From assembly GCA_902806425.1 (NCBI GenBank), contig CADCWP010000215.1, positions 1 through 53,005 of the forward strand: a stretch of 53,005 nt of DNA, written 5' to 3'. This DNA comes from an uncultured Truepera sp. (GTDB taxonomy: Bacteria > Deinococcota > Deinococci > Deinococcales > Trueperaceae). Positions 18,500-26,757 of this stretch are shown piece by piece. How positions within the stretch are numbered: position 1 is the first letter of the stretch; every line of letters begins with the position of its first letter. A program made the translations under genes and the position numbers. The notes below the pieces were generated by a model, which worked only from the letters and a program-made list of their open reading frames with translations, made no database searches and was not told the origin of the DNA.

Positions 18500-19390
18500 A
18501 TGAAAGTGTCCGAAAGCCTTAAAGAGAACCTGCGAAAGCTCCTTCTTGGAGTGCATAAGCGCCTCTGCCCGGAGGTTCTGGTCTTGGGCGACTCGCACGC
18601 CACCATCTTCGGGCACAAAATCGTGCGGCTGCATCTCAGGCGCTACTACCTCAACGTCTCGAGCGTCCCCGGCGCGACGGCTTCAGGGCTCGAGAATCCC
18701 GAATCGATCACGCAGGCGGTTCAGAAGTTCGACCGTGCGCTTTTGAGCACGCGGGCAAAAAAGGTCATCATCATGTTGGGTGAGAACGACACTGGCTTTA
18801 TCATCTGGTACCGCGCGGACAAGTACAAAATTCCGGTGCGCGAGGCCTTTCAAAAAACAGTCGCCACCTACGGACACTTTATCCGGGACATCAAGGCGCG
18901 CGGCTTTTCGCCCATCTGCGTCAGCACCCCGCTGCCGACCATTCAAGACGGGGCCGACTGGGGTGAGGTCGCCAACTTGCGAAAGGGCGTCACGGCGACG
19001 CAGCGGCAGCGGACCGAGCTGACCCTGGCCTTTAACCGGGAGATGGAGAGGATGTGCCGCGCTGAGAGTGTTCCCTACCTAAACCTCGACCGCGTCTCGG
19101 TAGGCGAGGACGGCTTGGTCAAGCCCGAACTGCTGAACTCGGACCCTGCCGATCATCACTACGGAAAGCGCGCGTTCGCCCAGCTGCTCGCTGAGCACAT
19201 CGACGGGGTGCTCGAGGACGCTGACCTGACGCCACGCAGGTCAGGTCACCCCACACAGGGTCGAAGCCCTATCCCGCACCGACGTGGACGTGGTAGCGGT
19301 GCGGGCCAGCGGGGTGCAGGCGGTTATCGTGACCGTAAGAGACCGCCACCTGCCGCCCATCCCAAAACCGCACGCGAGGGTAGGTCTTAG
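18500..19390 (+). CDS. SGNH/GDSL-like hydrolase family protein, tandem paralog
   Basis: VLGDSHATIF, GENDTGFIIWYRADKY, ADHHYGKR; highly similar to 17642..18412 up to about 19215; the last ~55 codons look noncoding. Confidence 0.72.
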   Translation: MKVSESLKENLRKLLLGVHKRLCPEVLVLGDSHATIFGHKIVRLHLRRYYLNVSSVPGATASGLENPESITQAVQKFDRALLSTRAKKVIIMLGENDTGFIIWYRADKYKIPVREAFQKTVATYGHFIRDIKARGFSPICVSTPLPTIQDGADWGEVANLRKGVTATQRQRTELTLAFNREMERMCRAESVPYLNLDRVSVGEDGLVKPELLNSDPADHHYGKRAFAQLLAEHIDGVLEDADLTPRRSGHPTQGRSPIPHRRGRGSGAGQRGAGGYRDRKRPPPAAHPKTAREGRS

Positions 19391-19500
19391 AGATGTTGAG
19401 GTAATCCGGTCAGTCAGCGCCTGTAGGGACACCTCAACGATGCGGTCCCGTCGGGCACCCAGCAAAGCGCGGCTGGCGTGAACCTGCCCCAGCGCGTCGG
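19269..19500 (-). pseudogene. Possible gene remnant downstream of pruA
   Basis: Minus strand 19406-19269 reads DYLNISKTYPRVRFWDGRQVAVSYGHDNRLHPAGPHRYHVHVGAG* with coding-like GC3; upstream coding-like stretch is in another frame and no clear start is visible. Confidence 0.3.
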
Positions 19501-19510
19501 AGGGCGCACC

Positions 19511-21064
19511 TCAGTAACGTTCCGAAACCGTCTTCATCTCCATAAAAAGCCGCAGATAGTCGGGCCCCCCCGCCTTGGCGTTCGAGCCCGAGAGGTTAAA
19601 GCCGCCGAACGGCTGTACCCCGACGAGCGCGCCTGTGATCTTGCGGTTGAGGTACAAGTTGCCAACATGGAACTCGCGGCGGGCGCGTTCCAAGCGCGAA
19701 CGGTCGCGGCTGAACACCCCACCCGTAAGGCCGTACACCGTCGCATTGGCAAGCTCTAGGGCGTGGTCAAAACTGCGAGCCCGCATAACCGACAAGACAG
19801 GACCGAAAATCTCCTCGCAGGCTATCGACGCGCTCTGCGGGACGTCGGCGAAAACCGTCGGCTCGATGAAGTAACCCGCGTCGTCGCCCCGGCCTCCGCC
19901 CAAAACCAGCCGCGCTTCGGTCTTGCCGTTCTCGATGTAGCCCATAGTCTTGGCGACCGCTTTTTGGTTGATGACCGCGCCTACGTCGGCGTTCGTTTCA
20001 GCAGGACCGAGCGAGAGGTTTTTGGTGCGCTCGACGACCCGTTCTAGAAGCCCGTCGTACACCTCGTCGACGACGATCAGACGGCTTAGCGCCGAGCACT
20101 TCTGACCCTGAAAGCTAAAGGCGCTCGCTACCGCAGCGTCGGCAGCCATGTCCAAAGGGGCCGTCTCGTCGACGATCAGCGCGTCCTTACCGCCCAACTC
20201 GGCGTACACTTTCTTCAACCACTTCTGCCCCGGTTGCAGCTTGGCGGCGCGTTCATGGATGCGTAAGCCCGTGTCAAGCGAGCCGGTAAAGTTGATAAAG
20301 CGCACCCGAGGGTGGTCGACCAAGAGGTCGCCGATATCGGCGTCTTCGCCGGTAAGCAGGTTGATGACGCCCGCCGGAAAACCCGCCTCGGACACGCACT
20401 CCATAAACTTTTGCGCGATGATCGGCGTGTCCGGCGACGGCTTGACGATGACCGTGTTGCCCACCACCACCGGCCCGACCGCGGTACCGACCATGATCGC
20501 CAGCAAAAAGTTCCACGGCGGGATCACGACGCCGACGCCGATAGGGATTAAAAACGAGGTGTTCTCCTCACCGGGGTAGTCGTAGGTCTCCAGCGGCCCG
20601 TCAAGCTTCAGCGCCTGCCGCGCGTAGTACTCGCAAAAATCAATCGCTTCGGCGACGTCGGCCTCGGCCTCGGCGTAGTTTTTGCTGGCCTCGAAGGTTT
20701 CCCAGGCGGCGAGTTCAAATTTGCGGCGGCGCATCACGGCAGCGAGTTTGACAAGCGTCCGGGCACGCTCACTCATCGTCAGCCGCGACCAGCTCCCGTA
20801 CGCGTCCCAAGCGGCGGTCAGTGCGCGCTCGACCTCTTTACGTTTAGCCTTGGCGCTGCGTCCAACGATCTGCTGCGTGTTGCACGGGTCCACCGACTCG
20901 AGAAACCCGTGCGCGGGGGTGACCTTCTCGCCGCCGATGATGAGCGGGTAGTCCTGCCCCAACTGGGCACGGACCTCCTCCAGCGCCTGCCGGTAGGCGC
21001 TCTGCACGCTCTCCTGAGAAAAATCCGAGTAGGGCTCGGTCTTGTAGGGTTCAAACAGGTCCAT
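19511..21064 (-). CDS. pruA: L-glutamate gamma-semialdehyde (1-pyrroline-5-carboxylate) dehydrogenase
   Basis: 517 aa; YAELGGKDALIVDETA, FSFQGQKCSALSR catalytic Cys, aldehyde dehydrogenase fold, C-terminal GVQPFGGFNLSG. Confidence 0.95.
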   Translation of the reverse strand: MDLFEPYKTEPYSDFSQESVQSAYRQALEEVRAQLGQDYPLIIGGEKVTPAHGFLESVDPCNTQQIVGRSAKAKRKEVERALTAAWDAYGSWSRLTMSERARTLVKLAAVMRRRKFELAAWETFEASKNYAEAEADVAEAIDFCEYYARQALKLDGPLETYDYPGEENTSFLIPIGVGVVIPPWNFLLAIMVGTAVGPVVVGNTVIVKPSPDTPIIAQKFMECVSEAGFPAGVINLLTGEDADIGDLLVDHPRVRFINFTGSLDTGLRIHERAAKLQPGQKWLKKVYAELGGKDALIVDETAPLDMAADAAVASAFSFQGQKCSALSRLIVVDEVYDGLLERVVERTKNLSLGPAETNADVGAVINQKAVAKTMGYIENGKTEARLVLGGGRGDDAGYFIEPTVFADVPQSASIACEEIFGPVLSVMRARSFDHALELANATVYGLTGGVFSRDRSRLERARREFHVGNLYLNRKITGALVGVQPFGGFNLSGSNAKAGGPDYLRLFMEMKTVSERY

Positions 21065-21136
21065 AAAACTCCTTTGCTGAGTGGGCTGCGCGCCTATCCG
21101 ACACTTAACAGCCCGGGTGATACGTTTGCGCTCTGC

Positions 21137-22069
21137 TCAGCCGAAAAGGCCGCGAACGACGAACATCAGGTTCGCGGGCCGCTCGGCCAAGCGGCGGCTG
21201 AAGTAGCCGTACCAATCGCTGCCGTAGGGAATATAGATACGTACCTTGTGACCGCGCCCCACCAACCGCTTTTGCAGCGCGGGTTTAACGCCGTACAAAA
21301 ACTGAAATTCGTAGCGGTCCGCGTCTAACCCGGCACCGCGCACAAAGGCTTCGGTCTCACGGATGATGCTTTCGTCGTGGGTGGCTATACCGAGCGTCGC
21401 GCCGCCCTCGAGGCCCCGGTAGAGGAGGTCGCGGTAGTTCTGGTCGACTTTAGCCTTATCCCCAAACGCGACCGCTTCGCTTTCGCGGTAGGCCCCCTTG
21501 ACAAGGCGCAGCGTCGGCTTGGGCGAAATTTCCAAAAGCGTGTTCAGGTCGTCTTTGGTTCGGTAGAGGTAGCTCTGCAAAACCGTCGAGACGTGCCTGA
21601 AGCCTTCATCTTGAAGCGTGCGAAAAAGCCTTAAGGTGCCGTCGACGTAGGGCGCGTTCTCCATGTCGAGGCAGAGCCGCGCGTCGACCTCTCTCGCCTT
21701 CTCGGCGACCCGGCGTGCGTTGCGGAGGCCCAAGTCGAAATTCACCCCGAGCCCGAGTTGCGTCGGTTTGACGCTCATATAGCGTTCGCCTGGTTCCGAG
21801 CGGAGGGCCTCCAAAGTCGTTAGAATCTCGCCCGTCATGGCCGCGGCGTCCGCCTCGGTGTCGACAAACTCACCAAGCAGGTCGAAGATGCTCTCCAGAC
21901 CCTCCCCGCGCAACGTCCTCGCCGCCTCTAAAACCTCGGGCAGCCTCTCCCCGGCGACGAAGCGCGAAACGCCCAAGTGTCGCCCCTGCTGTTTGACAAA
22001 CCCTGTGACCGGGCCCGCGTCGGCTACCGCGAGCAGCGCGCGCCGATAAAGATCATCGATGACTCCCAC
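21137..22069 (-). CDS. Proline dehydrogenase
   Basis: 310 aa; CLDMENAPYVDGTL, RLVKGAYRE, IATHDESII, EFQFLYGV, YIPYGSDWYGYFSRRLAERPAN. Confidence 0.94.
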   Translation of the reverse strand: MGVIDDLYRRALLAVADAGPVTGFVKQQGRHLGVSRFVAGERLPEVLEAARTLRGEGLESIFDLLGEFVDTEADAAAMTGEILTTLEALRSEPGERYMSVKPTQLGLGVNFDLGLRNARRVAEKAREVDARLCLDMENAPYVDGTLRLFRTLQDEGFRHVSTVLQSYLYRTKDDLNTLLEISPKPTLRLVKGAYRESEAVAFGDKAKVDQNYRDLLYRGLEGGATLGIATHDESIIRETEAFVRGAGLDADRYEFQFLYGVKPALQKRLVGRGHKVRIYIPYGSDWYGYFSRRLAERPANLMFVVRGLFG

Positions 22070-22394
22070 AGGTCCATTTTAACGTAAGTGCTTCAGGCAA
22101 ACACGGCGCTGGACGGCATCCGGCACCGGCGTTGAGCCCACAGAGTTGAGCTTACGAGTTAAGCATTGTATAAACTCTCACCGCCGCCCCTGCTAGGCTG
22201 TAGCTGTCCGTCGCCTGAGCCCTATTTTGTCAGGCTGCCAAAAACTCTTGAACACTGCGAAAGGGAGGCGCCGGGGCCCCTCGAGACGCAATGAACTGCA
22301 CCTATCACTGCGGCAAAAAATACCTCTGTGCTACCCTAAACTATGTCGGTCGCCCTCGCCCAAGTTGCCTTCAGAAGCCGGAACGGAAGCGTTT

Positions 22395-23060
22395 ATGAAG
22401 CTTTTTTTTATCCGTCACGGTGAGACCGACTGGCAGGCGCTCGAGTCGCGCGGCGTGCGGGGCTGGGCGCGGTCGTTTGCCCCCCTGACCCCTAGGGGCC
22501 GTTTGCAGATCGACGTGATCGCCAGCGACTACCGTTTGCAGGAAGCCGAGGGCATCCTCACCTCGTCGTACGCGCGGGCGCTAGAGTCGGCGGCGCGGCT
22601 TTCGCGGGTGCTCAATAAACCTCTGCACGTCGAGTACGACCTGCACGAGTGGCTGCCGCAAAAAGATTCTTTAGGTGAGATGGACGATGACATCATCCGC
22701 GACGCCAACAGACAGCTCAACTACTACACCGGGTTTGTGCCCTTTGCCGAGCGGCGCGTCCGCTCCGCCCCCGCGCCCGCCGTCGACCGCCGGGTACCAG
22801 TCGCCCAGCGGCACCTGCCCCCCCCCGAGGCGCGCACTTGGGAGAGCGTCGAGGAGGTGCGGGGGCGCGTGCTGAACGTGCTGCGGCGTTACGACCACCT
22901 GAGCAGCCTGATCGTCGTCTCGCACGCGGTCGTGATCAGCAGTATGCTCGGGGTGCAGCGCCCCATCGAGCACGCTGAGATCGTGCCCTTGGAGATCGAC
23001 CTCGACGCCGGGGTGCCGCAACACGCCGTTCACTCCGAACTCGATATGCAGGTCGGTTAA
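22395..23060 (+). CDS. Histidine phosphatase superfamily protein
   Basis: MKLFFIRHGETDWQ (RHG motif), LIVVSHAVVIS; start chosen at 22395. Confidence 0.88.
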   Translation: MKLFFIRHGETDWQALESRGVRGWARSFAPLTPRGRLQIDVIASDYRLQEAEGILTSSYARALESAARLSRVLNKPLHVEYDLHEWLPQKDSLGEMDDDIIRDANRQLNYYTGFVPFAERRVRSAPAPAVDRRVPVAQRHLPPPEARTWESVEEVRGRVLNVLRRYDHLSSLIVVSHAVVISSMLGVQRPIEHAEIVPLEIDLDAGVPQHAVHSELDMQVG

Positions 23061-23186
23061 GTACCTATCCAAGCAAGCCGTTCACCTCACCGCCGTCAGC
23101 GTCCCAAGCGTCGGCCTGAGACGTAAGTGTTTTACGCGCTGGGCGACCCGATTGGCGTCCAGCTTACCGGCACCTATACTAATGTC

Positions 23187-23777
23187 ATGATCGAACACCC
23201 GCTCGTGCTCGAAGGGGAGAGGGTGAGGCTCGAGCCCCTACTCCCGGCGCACATTCCTCCCCTACTGGCGATCTCTAAGGCTGACCCGGAGACCTACCGC
23301 TACACCTCGACCCCGACGACCGACGCCGAGGCCGAGGCGTATTTTGCAAAGGCGTTCGGGGAGCGTAAGGCCGGGACGGCCTATCCGTTTGTGCTGCTTG
23401 TGGGCGGTGACGTTGTCGGAACGAGCCGCTACGCCGATCTCAGATCGGCGCACCGGAGCTGTGAGCTGGGCTTTACTTGGCTCGCGCCGCGGGTTCAGGG
23501 AACAGGCGTAAACGCCGAGAGCAAATATCTGCTGCTCTGCCACGCGTTCGAGGTGCTCGACTTTTTGCGCGTCTACTTCTATACGGACGCTCGCAACGTG
23601 CGCTCGCAGCGCGCGATTCGCAAACTGGGCGCGGCCTACGAGGGAACGTTGCGCGCCGAGCGGGTGATGAAAGACGGTTATATAAGGAACACGATGGTCT
23701 TCTCGGTGATCCATACCGAGTGGCCGGAGGTGAAGCGGACGCTGGAGGCGCAGCTCGGCTACGCGCGCCCGGTCTAG
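23187..23777 (+). CDS. GNAT family N-acetyltransferase (RimJ/RimL-like)
   Basis: LEGERVRLEPL, CELGFTWLAPRVQGTGVNAESKYLLL, RSQRAIRKLGAAYEG; start chosen at MIEHPL. Confidence 0.88.
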   Translation: MIEHPLVLEGERVRLEPLLPAHIPPLLAISKADPETYRYTSTPTTDAEAEAYFAKAFGERKAGTAYPFVLLVGGDVVGTSRYADLRSAHRSCELGFTWLAPRVQGTGVNAESKYLLLCHAFEVLDFLRVYFYTDARNVRSQRAIRKLGAAYEGTLRAERVMKDGYIRNTMVFSVIHTEWPEVKRTLEAQLGYARPV

Positions 23778-25114
23778 GAGCCGCGTTCAATACGGACGGG
23801 CAAGCCGCCTTTGGGGTGCAGCGTGTTCCCGGCTTCCTGGAGCGTCCCCTCCCAAGCCGGGGTGAGGCGGTAGTCGCGCAGCAGCAGGGCCAGCCCAAAC
23901 TTGATGACGCCCGTAGCGAGGCCCGAGCCGATGCAGTAGCGCGCGCCGTTGCCGAAAGGCAAGTAGGCGTTTGGGGGCGGCGCGTGAAGCCATCTCTCGG
24001 GGTCGAAGGAGAGCGGCTCCGGGTACGACGCGCTCTGGCGGTGCGTCGCGTAGATCGAGAGCGCTACGCGCTGACCTTTGGGAATGTGGAGACCCGCGAA
24101 CTCGAGGTCCCGCGTCGCCACCCGCAAGGCGGCGGGCGCGGGCGGATAGAGGCGCAGCGTCTCCTTGACCACGCGCTCCAGGTAGGGAAGACGGGCGAGC
24201 GCCCCGTACTCGAGCCTCTCCAAACCCATGACCTCCTCCCGAAGCCGCGCCAGCATGTCCGGATGACGCAGGAGCGCGTAGACCGCCCAGACGAGGGCCG
24301 CGCTCGTCGTCTCGAACCCCGCCGACACGAGGCTCAGCGCCTGGTCGCGCACCTCCGCGTCGGAGAGCCCGGCGCCCGCCTCGTCCTCGGCGGCGAGCAG
24401 CAGCGACATCACCCCACCGTCTTCGCCCCCCTGCAATTGACCCTTGGGTGCATCTTCGCGCCGCCGCTGAATCTCGCGATAGAGAACCTCGTCCGCCTGC
24501 CGCCGGGCCTGCACGAGGCGCGCCCAAGGGCTGCCGGGGAAGGGAACCTTAAACTCTTGAAAGGCGAAGGGAAGGTTTGCAAAGGCCATCATCCGCGCGA
24601 CGTACCCGGTCAGCTCGGGGTTGCGCTTTAAGGTCGCCGCGCCCAGAAGCACCTCGCAGATGGTTTCTAACACGCAGGGCCGTACGGCGGTATAGAGGTT
24701 TACGGCCCCACCCGCCGAAGCGCGACTCAGCTCGGTGAAAAGCGCCCCCAAACGCCGCTCCACGACCTCAAACGCTCCCTCTAAACGCCCCTTGTGAAAA
24801 GCGGGTTGCACCAGCCGCCGCCGCCGCAGGTGCTCGGGTTCGTCGCTGGTGATAAGCGCCGCGTCGCCGCCGATAGGCCGCAGAAACCGGTAGGCGGGTC
24901 CGAGCACAAGGTGCGGCGCGGCCTCCTGAGTCACGAAATGGGCCGCTTCGGGGCCGACCAACCAGACAAAATGCAGAGGACCGACGCCGAAAGCGAAGGC
25001 CGAACCGTAGCGTTCGTGAAGCCCCCACACCGCCGCGTTGATGTCGCGGCCCGCGGCGCGCATGGCGTGCAGGTGCTCGAGCCCCCGTGGTGCCGGAACC
25101 GCTAAAGGCTCCAA
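23774..25114 (-). CDS. Cytochrome P450
   Basis: I-helix AGFETTSAALVW, ExxR KETLRLYPP, PERW, heme loop FGNGARYCIG; TTG start. Confidence 0.96.
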   Translation of the reverse strand: MEPLAVPAPRGLEHLHAMRAAGRDINAAVWGLHERYGSAFAFGVGPLHFVWLVGPEAAHFVTQEAAPHLVLGPAYRFLRPIGGDAALITSDEPEHLRRRRLVQPAFHKGRLEGAFEVVERRLGALFTELSRASAGGAVNLYTAVRPCVLETICEVLLGAATLKRNPELTGYVARMMAFANLPFAFQEFKVPFPGSPWARLVQARRQADEVLYREIQRRREDAPKGQLQGGEDGGVMSLLLAAEDEAGAGLSDAEVRDQALSLVSAGFETTSAALVWAVYALLRHPDMLARLREEVMGLERLEYGALARLPYLERVVKETLRLYPPAPAALRVATRDLEFAGLHIPKGQRVALSIYATHRQSASYPEPLSFDPERWLHAPPPNAYLPFGNGARYCIGSGLATGVIKFGLALLLRDYRLTPAWEGTLQEAGNTLHPKGGLPVRIERGS

Positions 25115-25115
25115 C

Positions 25116-25808
25116 CTAGCGAACGCCGTGCAAAATCTCCTCGAGGCCCTCGGGGTCTCGTATCAACACCTCTTTGGGGCGGGTGCTGATCACGTGCTCT
25201 TCTTCAAGCGCCTTTAGCGCCCGGGTGACGGTCTCGCGGCTTGTTCCGGCCAAGCTGGCAAGTTCCTGGTGCGTCAGGCGCAAAATCGCGCTGCCCTCTT
25301 CGTTAAAGTCGATGAGGCCGTTCCAGTAAAGCCGCAAGATCACATACGCGACCCGGCCCTGCGCGTCTTTATAGGACAAAATCTGCGCCTCGTCGACCAT
25401 CCCGCGCAGCCGCTGTGAAAGCGTGTTGGCGACGTTTAGGCTGACGCTCGGGTAATCCTTAAGCAGGCGCTGGAAGTCGTCTTTGAAAAGCAGGTAGACG
25501 AGCGTCTCACGGATGGCGAGGGCCGTTGCGCTGCGCCCTTGCTCACCCAAAAGGGCCATCTCGCCGAAAAACTCCGGGGGTTTAAGGATAGCGAGCGTTT
25601 TTTCGTGACCCTCGAGGTCGATCTTAAAGAGCTTGACCATGCCGCTGGAAAGCACATATAAAACTTCGCCCTGGTCACCTTCCTGAAAAAAAACCGTATC
25701 GGCGGCGAAGGTGCGCGGTTGTAGGGCCTGCGCGGCGATCTCTAACGCCCGCTGCGGCGCGCCGTGAAAAAGGGGGACTTGGGCCAGGAAACGCTCGAGT
25801 TCAGCCAT
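25116..25808 (-). CDS. Crp/Fnr family transcriptional regulator
   Basis: cNMP-binding domain (FFGEMALLGEQGRSATALA) plus HTH (LTHQELASLAGTSRETVTRALKAL). Confidence 0.95.
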   Translation of the reverse strand: MAELERFLAQVPLFHGAPQRALEIAAQALQPRTFAADTVFFQEGDQGEVLYVLSSGMVKLFKIDLEGHEKTLAILKPPEFFGEMALLGEQGRSATALAIRETLVYLLFKDDFQRLLKDYPSVSLNVANTLSQRLRGMVDEAQILSYKDAQGRVAYVILRLYWNGLIDFNEEGSAILRLTHQELASLAGTSRETVTRALKALEEEHVISTRPKEVLIRDPEGLEEILHGVR

Positions 25809-25933
25809 AAACGTCTCCGTAGGAGCAAAAGAAAACTGAAACCGTCATCGGCGCTAAGCGTACCATATGTGAGAAAGTATGCAGGAGCTAGCTCTCTTTT
25901 GGGTCGCCCTGAGCGGCCCGGTATAGTGCTCCT

Positions 25934-26635
25934 GTGACCCTTCCTCAAGCCGCCGAGACGTCCGCCTCTTCCGCGGCGCTCTCGTGCAGCGGTCTCACCC
26001 GCACCTTCGCTACCCCTACGGGCGGGCTCGACATCCTGCGCGGGGTTAACTTGAGCACCTACAGCGCGCAGGTCGTGGCGATTTTAGGTCCGTCGGGATC
26101 GGGCAAAAGCACGCTGCTGCACCTTTTGGGCGGTCTCGACCGGCCCAGCGCCGGTGAAATCTACTGGGGTGGGCGGCGTATCGACGCGCTCCCGCAGCGC
26201 GTCTTGGCCCGCGAACGGGCCACGAGGCTCGGGCTCGTGTTTCAGCAGCACTACTTGTTAGAAGACCTGAGCGTTTTGGAGAACGTGACGCTGCCGGGGC
26301 GGATCAGAGGCCGTCCGGACGCGGCGCGGGGTGAGGAACTTTTGGCGCGGGTTGGGCTCTCTAAACGCGCAACCTTCCTGCCCAAACGCCTCTCAGGCGG
26401 CGAGCGGCAGCGGGTCGCGGTCGCGCGCTCCTTGTACAGCCGTCCGCAGGTCGTCTTGGCCGACGAGCCGACCGGCAGCTTGGACCGCTCCTCCGCCGTG
26501 GGCGTCTACGCGCTTTTGGCGCAGCTCGCCCGCGAGGAGGGGAGCGCCGTGGTCATGGTCACGCACGACGAGGGGCTCGTGGGGGATGTGGACGCCCGTT
26601 ACGCGCTTTCTGGGGGCGTGCTCGTACCCGCTTGA
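25934..26635 (+). CDS. ABC transporter ATP-binding protein (LolD/MacB-like)
   Basis: Walker A GPSGSGKST, LSGGERQRVAVARSL, Walker B VVLADEPTGSLD, H-loop VTHDE. Confidence 0.93.
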   Translation: MTLPQAAETSASSAALSCSGLTRTFATPTGGLDILRGVNLSTYSAQVVAILGPSGSGKSTLLHLLGGLDRPSAGEIYWGGRRIDALPQRVLARERATRLGLVFQQHYLLEDLSVLENVTLPGRIRGRPDAARGEELLARVGLSKRATFLPKRLSGGERQRVAVARSLYSRPQVVLADEPTGSLDRSSAVGVYALLAQLAREEGSAVVMVTHDEGLVGDVDARYALSGGVLVPA

Positions 26636-26757
26636 GCCGCCCCTAATCATCCGTTCTTTGCGCTATGTTAAACTCCGGTGAGCATTATGGCGGCGCACGG
26701 TGGACACGCTCTCTTAGAGGGACCGAACGCCGCCGCGGTGTATCTTCTGGAGGTGAC

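Noticed and set aside
23477-24631. 384-aa plus-strand ORF opposite the cytochrome P450
   Set aside because: Arg/Ala/Glu/Val-rich antisense frame of a gene with clear P450 motifs; typical high-GC shadow ORF
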